This document shows positions 1 through 9,885 of a DNA stretch of 64,000 nucleotides, piece after piece (within the stretch, counting starts at the first letter, position 1; each line of letters opens with the position of its first letter). The notes beneath the pieces are model-generated. The model saw nothing but the letters and a program-made list of their open reading frames with translations, did not search any database and was not told where the DNA came from. A program made the translations under genes and the position numbers. The stretch covers positions 37,898,052 through 37,962,051 of the forward strand of contig CM040747.1 in the NCBI GenBank assembly GCA_022829145.1, written 5' to 3'. This stretch comes from Albula goreensis (lineage: Eukaryota; Chordata; Actinopteri; Albuliformes; Albulidae).

Positions 1-3000
1 TGTGATATCCTAACAAGGAGATATATGTTAAAATTCTTACATGAGTGGTTCTTCCTGAATTCCAGCTAAGTACTGATTTATGTGACACTGGGTCAGTGAG
101 CAGCTATTCACAATGAGGAGGTGTTGTGAAAAATGTAACAATGGGACAGCACTCTAGGGATGTTCCCAATGCACCTGCTAGATCATCCTGTAGCTGTGGT
201 TTCCTGATTGGGCTAGGTTTAACAGTTGTGGCGCTGGGAGAGGTGGAGGGAGGAGCAAGTTCCTCAGCTCCTCCCATTGTACTGCTGTCAGTCTCCTGGT
301 TCCCTCCCTCAGCCTGGAGTAGTAACTGGAGCTGCAACAGCAGAGGCCCCAGGAACAGGCAGCCTCACCTGAGAGTGATTTCTAATCAACTCAGCTGTGA
401 GCACTTGCCTTCAATTAGGCCTTCGATTTAAGCACAGCCTGAGAGGCTGAAGGGGTCGGTTTTGGGGTGTTCTAGATGGCTGTGTGAGTTTTGTGTTTCT
501 GCCCTATTTTGTGTTAAGTTCATTTTTGTGTTTCCTTTTTCCCCAAAAGGGGTTAAGAAATGGCCTTCGGCCCTTTTTGTTGAACTTTTGGTTGTTTTTT
601 CTTTCCACTCACCATCCGGCACAGTGGCCACACCTGCCGCTGTGTCACACAGTCTACAGTAACTGAATAAATTACCTTTAATATATCTGATTCAATGGCT
701 TAATCAACTAATGGTTAGAGAGAAATGGTTGCTGTTGTTACAGGCAAACGAAGCTGAGTAAAAATGACTCATGCAGCCCCCTTTGGTAAGGTGGAGTTGT
801 GCCTTGAGAAGAGAGTGATGGAGGAGGAGAGGTACTCTGTTTGCAGGTTTCCTTTTCCTGATGACCATATGGGAACTTATGTTCCTTTCTAAGCAGTGGA
901 GCTACTGTCAAACTATTCTGAGCTTCCTTCCCCATCTGTGTCTGTAGCTGTGGGTCTACCTGAATTATCATCTCTCCAATTTTTGCTGTCATTGGATTGA
1001 GAAAAAAAACTAGAGTAAATTTTTGGCCAAAAGGTTTTCTTCATGTGTTTTTGGGGCTCTTAGGTTCTCAAGGAGCACTTTCTCTGGACCTTCTGGTCTA
1101 CCTCAGTTTTTTCATGTGTGGCACGATACACAGGGTGTCCCAAATGATCTGAACTCCTCTTTTAATATGATGCATTGATTGTTTATCTCTTGAGGACAAA
1201 ACAACATGAGTAAGAAAACAGGGGTGGAAGTTGTGTAAGAAGAAAGATTTGAAAGTTTGACTCTCTTCTATACCTGGCTTGTCTCTACCCTGTATTTAGA
1301 CATACTGTAGCAACAAATTTTTTTTTTTTGCAATTGACCATGATGCAGTTCTCGTGCATCATGTCCACTCCATGCTGTGGAAGACGTTTTATTTAGTTTT
1401 TTGTATTTCCAATCTTGCCAGCATTTATATTTTGTGGTTGCAATCTTTTGTGATGTTGTGTGTTTTCATAAAATGAAGCCAGACTTTCTACTGTTGCTGT
1501 GGCATAGTGAATGCACTTCAGGGTGAACAAACGAGCTGAAGGCATTTTCCTCCTCTGGCATGTAATTGCATAGGTCAGTGTGACATAAATTTTTACAAAA
1601 CCAATTGTGATTGGCATGCAGATTGTTTCGATGGATGTTATTTCTTGGATAAAAATTACAGTACGGAAGGTTGTCGCTGAATTCTTTACAATATCCTGTT
1701 TGTATAGGCAATATAATCAATGGCAGTTCTGTTCTGAAGAGTTGTGTTTTTTCCCCTCTAAATTATAAAATGTATTGATGGTGTCAATATTGTCTCAAAC
1801 AGTTCAACAGTATCAGTGAGGTATCAATAAGATCTTAATGATACCCATCCCATGAGAGGTTACTGTAGTGAATCACAGTTTGTGTTCCCTGTGTGGAGGG
1901 GGATAAATCATACGAATGTCAGAAGATTCGTGCTGAGATCTTCTGGTCCCCCCTTTGGAAGGGTGCACAGGGAAACTGGCTTCATTCTCCTGCTGGGATG
2001 CAACATTGGAGATTACAAAAGCTCTCTGGTGAGAATGTTCCACTTCTCTCTCAGAGGCAAAGGCTTAGATGACAGCAGTCTGGGGACCGATCTCTCATCT
2101 GATGCTGTAAAGTATAAGTGCTGTTCAGCCCATAGGTTTGTCTCTTATGGCCAGAGTTTCTTAGAGAGCTCACCTCTTCCTGGTGCAGGTGAGATGAGGT
2201 CCATAGAGTTGCATCAGCACGGCCAGAGGATTAAAGACCTGAATAGACTGAAAGAATGATTTTTCTTAGAGAGCTCACCTCTTCCTGGTGCAGGTGAGAG
2301 AGGTCCATGATGCATCAGCACGGCCAGAGGATTAAAGACCTGAATAGACTGAAAGGTTTTGGTTAGAGGAAGTAGAAGAATGATGCTCAGAGCAGCCTGA
2401 GTCACAAGTCGACCTCCCTTTCCCCTTTTCAATGTGTGAAGAGTGAGATATCAGCACATAGTCTGATGTGGTTTCCACTGAAACACTGCTTAGTGAATTA
2501 GAGTACGACCTGAGGTCAGCAAGACCGAATGTTGGACCCAGATCAGAAGGCAAAGTGTTCCTGTGCACCTGGTTATATGTTGCTCCTTGCAGAATTGAGG
2601 TGAGTGGGGATGAGACATTAACCGCTGAAAGAAAAGAAGGGGCATCATGTGACTGCAGTACTGCAGAGTGTTCACTTTTAAGATGGAAAAATTCCTCTCT
2701 GTAGGAGCAGAGATCTGATTTGGCAGAATGCAAATAATCTAGATACTGCAGAGCTTTTTTATACAAGGATTGTAGATCATAGAGAATGTTTGTTTTTGAC
2801 CCTTCAGGTTCTCACTCCCTAGTTACTCATTTGCAAAGGAGGTTAAGGCTGGCTTGCCTTGAGAGAGCCAAGACAGAGCATGACTATGTATTACTCAGTT
2901 CAAATTAGGTTAAGGGCAATTTAATAATGCCATTAAATTTCAGAGGTACTGAAGATGTTGGTATGCTACTAAAATGGCCAAATGGACAATTGTTTTCATG

Positions 3001-3940
3001 ATTCAAAGACAACACAAATATTTGTTCATAATCAATTAAACCTGTCTTTTATATTGATTTGAATGAGTAAGGGTGATTAATAATACCAGTGATGAATGAC
3101 AATGTTTTTTTCAAGTTCGTGTGGAATTGTCAATGTGTTACCAAAGGGAATTCACAACCACTGTGTGAGCTTTGCCTTCATTCAACTGCAGTAGACAGTG
3201 GTATTTGAGAACATGTGCACCATCTAGTGGTCGATATGTGAAGCACAATGATTTAAGTTCAAAGCTGCTTGGATAGGGGCTTTATTATCTGTTTTGTCAG
3301 GAGCCTCACTCCCTCCTTCTTCTCCAGGGGCCCATTCTCTGCCTGTTTTCCAAAACTGAGTAGCATTTTTCTTTCTTAAAAAAAAAAAAAAAAACATTAA
3401 ATACATCCAAATCATATTTTCGCAAAACATTGAATATGCCAAAATCTATCCTCACACATGAGGGCACCACAAAATGTAGAGTAAATGTGGTATTCAGCAC
3501 ATGGGAACCAGAAAATATGATGAAGTGTGTGTAGTGCAAGAACAAACAGATAACACATTATGTTCAACTTAACAGTCCCAGCACAAGGCGCCAATTAAAA
3601 GTAATCAATCTCATAAAATGACAAACCATAACCATATCCCATAACCGTTCTTTTCAAAAACATGTTAAAATTTGAATATTAATGGCAAACCAACAGAAAT
3701 TACCATACCCTTTTAACAATAAAATTATTGATAATTAGTATTGGGGATCTCATCAATTTTTGAAGTCTTAGTTCTATGAATAGAGTGGCTACAGTCGATG
3801 TTTAAGTGATAAACAACACAGACAACCAGTTATAAATACAAAGGCTTCATTATTCACAATGATAAAAATGATAAAAATATGTGTATGAAAGCGAATCCGA
3901 GTTTGTGTATATGACTTAATCAGAACACACATAGAGTATG
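1..3940. other. Intergenic stretch without a recognised gene
   Basis: I read both strands and recognise no exon, RNA gene or transposon protein here. The open frames are short and look like chance. A block around 360-660 ends in a pyrimidine-rich stretch with a CCACACCTGCC motif that reappears near 60180, so it may be a degraded LTR or other repeat. Poly-A/T tracts lie at 1319-1330 and 3380-3394. The region upstream of the NLR exons holds no NACHT-like sequence, so the NLR gene that begins at 4150 has no visible 5' half. Confidence 0.5.
2161..2355. repeat. Two-copy tandem duplication, about 100 bp
   Basis: Positions 2161-2254 and 2266-2355 repeat the same sequence, starting TTAGAGAGCTCACCTCTTCC and ending in GAATAGACTGAAAG, with a few small indels. 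The copies are separated by 11 bases. The duplication is local and recent-looking; what the parent sequence was is unknown. Confidence 0.85.
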
Positions 3941-3979
3941 TGTGCGTTTTCTCCACAGGTTGGGATGATGTATATTTAT

Positions 3980-4006
3980 TGTGTGTGTGTGTGTGTGTGT
4001 GTGTGT
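3980..4006. repeat. (TG)n microsatellite
   Basis: Uninterrupted TG dinucleotides just upstream of the first LRR exon. A near-copy of the LRR splice acceptor lies immediately before it. Confidence 0.95.
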
Positions 4007-4149
4007 GAGACTCTACTCCAGCTGGCACTGGGACACTGAGTCATTATATTGCCACATTCCAAACCCTGCACAGAGGGGTGTGTGTGTGTGTGTTCTCTCC
4101 ACAGGCTGGGTTGGTATATATTTATAGTGTATGTGTGTTCTCTCCACAG

Positions 4150-4323
4150 GCTGGGTTGCTGTAATCTCACAGAGGGCTGCTGTGATGATTTGACCTCAGT
4201 CCTGCGTTCTCCCCACTCAGAGCTGAGAGATCTGGAGCTCAGAGACAACGAGCTGCAGGATTCAGGAGTGAGAGCGCTCTCTGCTGGACTGGAGGACCCA
4301 CACTGTAAACTGCAGAGACTGGG
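4150..4323 (+). CDS. NLR LRR exon (58 codons)
   Basis: One leucine-rich-repeat exon of the ribonuclease-inhibitor type. It is 174 nt, the usual size for LRR exons of fish NLR genes. The acceptor is CTCCACAG at 4142-4149 and the donor GTGAGT at 4324. The frame reads [14 protein letters not shown], then [20 protein letters not shown], then the typical ending [13 protein letters not shown]. Leucines fall on the canonical LxxLxLxxN spacing. No stop interrupts it. Confidence 0.9.
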
Positions 4324-4785
4324 GTGAGTACCAAACACAAATCCCATCTTTCATGAAGGGCTCAAATGTGACTAAATATCCCACTAATATTAATAATGAC
4401 TCAGGCTAAAGCTTTCTGTTCACTTTGCACAGTCAATCTGTGATGTTAAAATGTGTGTTTTTCCAATAGCAATTACAGTGTTCGTAAGGGAATAAAATAC
4501 TGAATTGTTACTTCTGAAAATTAATTCAGTATTGCAATATTAATTACATACCTTCAATTACAGAAAACAAAGAAGTAAATGAGTCAGTCCCAGTCATTAA
4601 AGTAATGATAATAAGGTATATACCACTAATTAAACAGCCCTGGTATTTTATATTCATATTCTGAAAGGTGTGTAACACACTGCTATGTGTTTGATAATGA
4701 TAATCACCAATTCCACAGCCCTGTAATTTGAAATTCAGATTTAGTAAGGTGTGTTTGTCCAGAGCTGGTCTCCTTCTCTCTGCAG

Positions 4786-4947
4786 GCTGTCAGGCTGTCG
4801 AGTCACAGAGAGAGGTTGTGATTGTCTGGCTTCAGCTCTGCGTTTAAATCCATCTCACCTGAGAGAGCTGGATCTGAGCTACAATCACCCAGGAGACTCA
4901 GGAGTGAGAGCGCTCTCTGCTGCTAAACTGGACACGCTTACACTGCA
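4786..4947 (+). CDS. NLR LRR exon, shortened (54 codons)
   Basis: This is the second LRR exon, with acceptor TCTCTGCAG ending at 4785 and donor GTAAGT at 4948. It reads LSGCRVTERGCDCLASALR, then [20 protein letters not shown], then AAKLDTLTLQ. The motif LSYNHPGDSGV is typical of the last LRR of fish NLRs. The exon is 162 nt instead of about 174, because the segment that normally reads LEDPHxRLDTL is four codons shorter. The length stays divisible by three, so the frame is kept. Its donor is the first unit of the minisatellite that follows. Confidence 0.88.
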
Positions 4948-5305
4948 GTAAGTACAGAGAGTTTCCACACTGCACCTCACAGACACACTGCTGTGAGTAC
5001 AGAGAGTTTCCACACTGCACCTCATAGACACACTGCTGTAAGTACAGAGAGTTTCCACACTGCACCTCATAGACACACTGCTGTAAGTACAGAAAGTTTC
5101 CACACTGTACCTCATAGACACACTGCTGTAAGTACAGAGAGTTTCCACACTGCACCTCATAGACACACTGCTGTAAGTACAGAGAGTTTCCACACTGTAC
5201 CTCATAGACACACTGCTGTAAGTAAGTTTCCACACTGCAGTACAGAGAGTTTCCACACTGCACCTCATAGACACACTGCTGTAAGTACAGAGAGTTTCCA
5301 CACTG
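4948..5305 (+). repeat. 45-bp minisatellite carrying a splice donor
   Basis: About eight units of 45 bp follow the LRR exon directly, at 4948, 4993, 5038, 5083, 5128 and 5173, then a shortened unit at 5218 and two more. Each unit starts with GTAAGTACAG (GTGAGT in the second) preceded by GCT or GCA, so the exon's 5' splice site is repeated many times. The 45-bp period leaves one frame open across the array, but in the LRR frame the first TAAG is a stop. The long open frame here is therefore a repeat artefact. Confidence 0.95.
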
Positions 5306-5344
5306 TGTGTCACTCAGTCACTGTCTGTTCTGCTGTTCCTACAG

Positions 5345-5391
5345 TGTGGACCATGGAGGAGAAAGCAGGAACAAACCAGGACCCAGGAAAT
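5345..5391 (+). CDS. NLR linker exon between LRR and B30.2
   Basis: A 47-nt exon with acceptor TTCCTACAG ending at 5344 and donor GTGAGT at 5392. It encodes VDHGGESRNKPGPRK plus one base of a tyrosine codon completed by the next exon. A short VDHGGE..PGPRKY segment joining the last LRR to the PRY domain is characteristic of fish NLR-B30.2 genes. The phase matches both neighbours. Confidence 0.88.
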
Positions 5392-5526
5392 GTGAGTCTG
5401 TCAGCACTGAACACTCACTCCCTCCATTTCCTCTCCTCCCTCTCTCCCTCTTTCTTTCACATGTATTTACAACTCTCTTCACCATTCTCTCTTTCATGCT
5501 CAGACAGAAGTTTGTCCATATACAGC

Positions 5527-5529
<3 letters not shown>

Positions 5530-5565
<36 letters not shown>
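5530..5565. repeat. (TG)n microsatellite in the NLR intron
   Basis: Roughly 18 TG repeats in the intron between the linker and PRY-SPRY exons. CA-rich sequence occupies the equivalent intron of the second NLR gene. Confidence 0.95.
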
Positions 5566-5566
<1 letters not shown>

Positions 5567-5688
5567 GTATGTGCACACACATACAAACACAACCCTGTTT
5601 CTCTCTTTCTCTCACAGACACTCTGTCACACATAATGAGATGAATATTAATAATGATAATTAATCTCATTAATGTCTCTGGTTTGCAG

Positions 5689-6293
5689 ATGGCTGTCAGC
5701 TCACACTGGATCCAAACACAGTGCACAGAGAGCTGTCTCTGTCTGAGGGGAACAGGAAGGTGAGAAACACAGAGAGAGAGCAGCCATATCCTGATCATCC
5801 AGAGAGATTTACCCCTGGCGCCAGGTTTTGTGCAGAGAGAGTCTGTCTGGACGCTGCTGTTACTGGGAGGCTGAGTGGAGTGAGCCTGAGAGGGGATGGG
5901 TTCATATAGCAGTGACATATAAAGGAATCTGCAGAAAAGGAGGGGATTATGACTGTTTGTTTGGAGGGAATAAAGACTCCTGGAGGCTGTACTGCTCTAA
6001 ACGCAGATACTATGTCTGGCACAATAATAATAAAACCGACATACCTGCCCCCCCCTCCCCCTACCGCAGAGTAGGAGTGTGTGTGTGATGATGGTGAAGG
6101 AGTGTGTGTGTACAGAGGAGGAGTGTGTGTGGACCGTCTGGCCGGCACTCTGTCCTTCTACAGTGTCTCTGACTCTGACACACTGACCCTCCTGCACAGA
6201 TTCCACACCAACTTCACTGAACACACACCCCTCTGTGTTGGGTTTGGAGTGTATAAATTTAACACCTCAGTGTCCCTATGCCAGCTGGAGTAG
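5689..6293 (+). pseudogene. PRY-SPRY (B30.2) terminal exon, frameshifted
   Basis: The acceptor GTTTGCAG ends at 5688. The PRY part is clear: LTLDPNT, HRELSLSEGNRKV, YPDHPERF. Against the intact paralogue at 27079-27659 it has a 1-nt deletion near 5815, a 3-nt insertion (an extra GCT) near 5862, and a 25-nt insertion near 6086 that duplicates the GTAGGAGTGTGTGTG segment and adds TGATGATGG. The two frameshifts together restore the frame, so the end again reads LAGTLSFYS, SDTLTLLHRFHT and a normal stop at 6291-6293. The middle of the SPRY domain is out of frame with an early stop at 5907-5909, so I call it a pseudogene. Confidence 0.88.
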
Positions 6294-6311
6294 AGACACA
6301 CACACACACAC

Positions 6312-6535
6312 ACCCCTCTGTGCTCGGTTTACAGTCTGTGGGTAAAACACCTCAGTGTCCCAGTGCCAATTGGAGTAGTCTCACTCACATGCATGCACGC
6401 ACGCACCCCCCTCTGTGCTGGGTTTGGAGTGTATGAATCTAACACCTCAGGGTCCCTGTGCCAGCTGGAATAGAGTCACACACAAACACACACACCCCTC
6501 TGTGCTGGGTTTACAGTGTGCGGGAATAACACCTC
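6312..6535 (+). repeat. Three extra copies of the B30.2 C-terminal segment
   Basis: After the stop codon the last roughly 70 bp of the PRY-SPRY exon is repeated three more times, at about 6312-6377, 6404-6475 and 6494-6535 (partial), spaced by CA-rich sequence. The copy at 6404-6475 is still open: CACCCCTCTGTGCTGGG translates as [13 protein letters not shown] and continues to LCQLE and a stop. One such copy also follows the second NLR gene at 27836-27903. Confidence 0.85.
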
Positions 6536-7569
6536 ACTATCATTAATAAAAAAAAAATCACTTTAAATAAATAAAAACCCTTGGGTACAATAATCCTTTT
6601 TTTCAACTCTGAAAAATCAAAATGCCTCAAAAGCGACCCCCGGGTCCTTCAGGTGAGGAACAACACTTCTTGTCTTTCATAGGAACAGGGGCAGTCAGAA
6701 TAACTCAATGCATTCCATTTTTTCTCTCTCAGCCTGTGATTGGCCAGGAAAAAAATTTGGCGCTTTAAGGGAGGTGATTGTTCTTTCGCCATTTTCATTG
6801 TGTTTGTCCAACCACAGGCAAAACATTTCTGAGAAGACTCTGACTATGTTTAAAATCACCTTCTGACTGTTAGTCAGTGGGAATCAAAACATGAAACTGA
6901 TCGTAGATAAGTGGTTTTACTTAGAGGTGCTTCAACAAGCCGTGAAAAAAACATTACTTATTTGCAAAAACTATGTAAATTTATGATGAAATACTACTTA
7001 AATCTCATAACTTATATTTTTACAAAACCAATAAAAACTAAGGGAAATTACATTTTAAACTACTTATAATACATTTTTAGTGCAGTTCCCATAGATGGTA
7101 ACCTCATACATTTGAAGATGTAATACTAATGCAAAAATGCATGAACGATCATATTCTTGGATCAAATGTACAGGCTAATAATTCTTGGGAAACCAAATAT
7201 TGTTTTTCCTTTTTTACACTGAGCTTCAGTGGTTCACTTATAATTCTCTCACACTGTGTGTACTGACACAGTTGTAGCTGCAACTTAAACACAGCTCCAT
7301 TGGTTCACTGAACTCCAAAAATAACACTTGTATGGCAGTGTTAAAAACATTCTACAAATTCTGAACTGCCCACATGAATGAGTTTCAGTTAATGAAAAGT
7401 ATTTTTTATGATAAATGCTTTGACTGTAAAGCAGTTGTATGTAACATGTTCCAGGATATAGGAACAGTGTTCAGGCAGGACAGTCCAGAGTACTCTACCT
7501 GTCTACCTGTTCTCCACGTTAACTTCCAAATGGTGAAACGAACTCCCTGTCCTACTACGGACTGATTCT

Positions 7570-7998
7570 GAATCATTACACTCCTTACATCTGGCCTAAA
7601 CGTCCTACCCTCATTCAGAACTTGTACACCTATTTTGTAATATATAATTATGTATTTGCATTTTGTATAAATAATCATTATAATGTAAATGTATTAGTAT
7701 TATGATTTATATTCATGTATTATGTTCATTATTTAAATTCAATTAATTGTGTAATACTAATATTACAAATTAAATTAATTGTGTAATACTAACAGTATAA
7801 TTTTTTCATTGTATATATTTTACTTGGCTATGTACCATTCTTCCTGGCTATGCTTATATGACATTTAATGAATAGATTTGCTGTAGCATTATTGATAGAT
7901 GCACTTTTCAATTTGCGGATGACTGTATCAATCCTTCTTCGTTGCTTTGGATAAAAGCTGCCAAATAAATAAATTTACTTTTTAATAAATGTAAATGT
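7570..7998 (+). repeat. Widespread fish interspersed repeat (GGATAAAAGC tail)
   Basis: AT-rich sequence ending in GCTTTGGATAAAAGCTGCC, AAATAAAT and TGTAAATGTA. This resembles the common teleost repeat tail reading roughly GGATAAGAGCGTCTGCTAAATG. The block-B homologue at 37745-38160 keeps a better copy (CTCTGGATAAAAGCATCTGC). Family assignment is from memory of the motif only. Confidence 0.55.
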
Positions 7999-8311
7999 AC
8001 TCTCCCCATCACATCACACAAGCTGCCATTACACATACTGACCACAGGAGGGAGACAGAGCCCATCTGTTGCTCATGATACAAGCACATCATCACAGAGG
8101 AGACCCATAGCTGCTGAGACACGCTATCTGAAATATACTGTGTTATGGTGTGATGCATGTACTGTGTGATACATGGAAGAAAAAAATAGTATCAGACTGA
8201 GATGCATCAGCTACCAGAGAAAAAAGGACTGAGACACAAACAGTTATCAAAAAGATTACATAAATGGCACATAATGTACACTGCTCTGGGTACACCCCTC
8301 CTCTTATTTAC

Positions 8312-8486
8312 CTTCCTCATCTTCCATTTTTTTAGTCATCTGATTATGGTCCTCCACTTCGTCAGCACCTCACGAAAGTAGGTCCTCCCCTGGAAGAGGC
8401 GGATGGTCAGGCAGATGAGGGAGACAATTACAGCAAACACCAAAACCCAAAGCTCCATGGCCATTCTGCTGGGAATGAGGGACATT
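8312..8486 (-). CDS. Microprotein candidate, coding exon (copy A, 42-49 aa)
   Basis: Read on the minus strand, this exon has acceptor TGTCTCTGCAG before 8486 and donor GTAAATAAG after 8312. It encodes a small protein starting at 8485 (MSLIPSRM..., 49 aa) or at the in-frame ATG at 8464 (MAMELWVLVFAVIVSLIC..., 42 aa), with stop at 8336-8338. Residues 4-20 of the short form are a clear hydrophobic membrane segment. The C-terminus is basic and ends in KWRTIIR. I do not recognise the family. Two further copies exist in the window: one intact at 44747-44869 on the plus strand and one frameshifted at 38571-38666. Codon-level conservation across an inverted copy, together with splice sites and a conserved 5' exon, suggests a real small gene or a gene captured by the duplicated block. 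It could also be an upstream ORF of a larger transcript. Confidence 0.45.
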
Positions 8487-9706
8487 CTGCAGAGACAGGC
8501 ATCTTGTGAGAGCACCTTTCACAACCAGCCACAACTTGTAATTTTAAGTTTACTTGATTTAAGTTTGTTTCAAGACAGGAGAAAGCACACATCTCAAATG
8601 ACTGTACTGTCTTCACTTTGTACCAGACACCATACCATACATACATGCAACATCACCATGTAAATTACAGTCACTAAAATTACTTGTTTGCAACTTACCA
8701 AACCATTATTGACTTACCTAACAACAAAGCAAAACAAGCGCCTTTGGTTTTCATGGAAAGGTACCATTTCATGTAAAGGTTACCCCTTAGGTCTGTTACA
8801 ACAATGCCCTGGATAATGCAGTGTTTCAGCTGAGCTACTATAAAAATGTATATAGTGCAGAACTGACTATATTGAAGGAATAAATTCCATTATTTAATTT
8901 GCCAACTTCCATCCTTTGAGGACTTCTCTGTAGAGATAACTTTCTTGTTTAGAACACAGTCCTAATCTCATTCATCTAGTTGTAATATTCACTGATTTTG
9001 TGTCTTCAGAATTATAGGCCAGAGATGTCAAGCTTTAAGATATGATTCACATTTACATTTACTATTCTGTCCTCACTTAACGTTTCTGTGCAAAGCTAGA
9101 CAGACAGTTAACATAAAGGATCCAATAAAGGCTTGAGGTAAGTTAAGCGCTTTACTGACAATTCCTTTTTCTTTCTTTCCTTCCTTGTATTTTTATTTTG
9201 TAAAACTGAAATGACAAGAGAAGAAAAAACATTAAATTACATTTACTGTCTGAGTAGTTACTCTTTCATGACATCGATAACCAGGCTAAACAAAGGAGAG
9301 TAGCTAACATGGATTTCCACACAAAATATTGAAACTAAGTTAACACACTGAGCAAGCACAACAGCTGAAATAATATTAAACAGATGTACCACCTAATACA
9401 GAATGTTTATGAAGACATTTTATGAATTAAACTTATTATGCTCAGACAGCATAAACTTATTAACCTTAAAATATACTCGAATGAATAAATAGTTACGTGG
9501 CTAGGTAAGTACGAAACACAGCATAGCAAAATGCTACCGAAATACAAAGTAGCATATTGAAATAAATGCTATCTCGGTTAGCGCGTATGCTAACTTGCTA
9601 ATAATTACAGAAAAACTGTTCTAATTGGCGTAATTACAACAATATTTTAAACTAGCTATACTGGCTGACAACTGTAACACAACTTAAAAAATATTTTGTG
9701 ACTTAC

Positions 9707-9800
9707 AGGCGTGTATTTCCGAGACCTAGCCGTTAGAAATATGAACGAACAATATAAACGAGTTTAACCGAACTCATTCTCTAAAATGGAGGATAGATTA
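9707..9800 (-). other. Probable 5' UTR exon of the microprotein gene (copy A)
   Basis: On the minus strand a short non-AT-rich segment (GGTCTCGGAAATACACGCCT) is followed by a consensus donor GTAAGTCAC. The same segment and donor are kept in block B at about 39947-40040. The segment contains no ATG, so it would be non-coding leader. The upstream border is not determined. Confidence 0.35.
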
Positions 9801-9840
9801 ACAGGTTAATTCTAACAATACAAGAGCAGCTGCAACTGCA

Positions 9841-9855
9841 CCACTAGGGGGAGCC
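9841..9855 (+). promoter_or_regulatory. CTCF-like motif (copy A)
   Basis: CCACTAGGGGGAGCC resembles the core of the vertebrate CTCF site (CCACYAGGGGGCGC). It is kept in block B at 40076-40090. Many fish repeats carry similar motifs, so this is only a candidate. Confidence 0.3.
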
Positions 9856-9885
9856 AAATTAGAAGAATTAAGACCAGAACAAAAA

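Larger units (their letters stand above)
4150..6293 (+). pseudogene. NLR gene 1, 3' remnant (LRR - LRR - linker - PRY/SPRY)
   Basis: This is the 3' end of a fish-specific NLR (NLRC3-like, NLR-C type) gene, a cytosolic innate-immune receptor family with the order FISNA-NACHT-LRR-B30.2. Four exons can be read: LRR 4150-4323, LRR 4786-4947, a 47-nt linker 5345-5391 and the terminal PRY-SPRY exon 5689-6293. All have consensus AG/GT borders, and the phases chain correctly: each LRR exon starts with one base of a split codon, and the linker joins in frame to GCQLTLDPNT. The last exon carries a 1-nt deletion near 5815 and a 25-nt insertion near 6086, so the B30.2 domain is interrupted. No FISNA, NACHT or earlier LRR exon is visible upstream. 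I infer a truncated, non-functional copy, though the two LRR exons are intact. Confidence 0.85.

Noticed and set aside
4948..5305. CRISPR-like array
   Set aside because: Repeats are head-to-tail without unique spacers, and the sequence is vertebrate; it is a minisatellite. The same applies to 26056-26345 and 45904-46256.
5530..5565. Z-DNA-forming TG tracts as regulatory elements
   Set aside because: Ordinary dinucleotide microsatellites in introns and flanks; no independent support for function.
4993..5643. 216-codon open frame on the plus strand (and minus-strand partners 4885-5313, 4898-5263)
   Set aside because: Created by the 45-bp minisatellite, whose period is a multiple of three. It is not in the LRR frame and has no domain.
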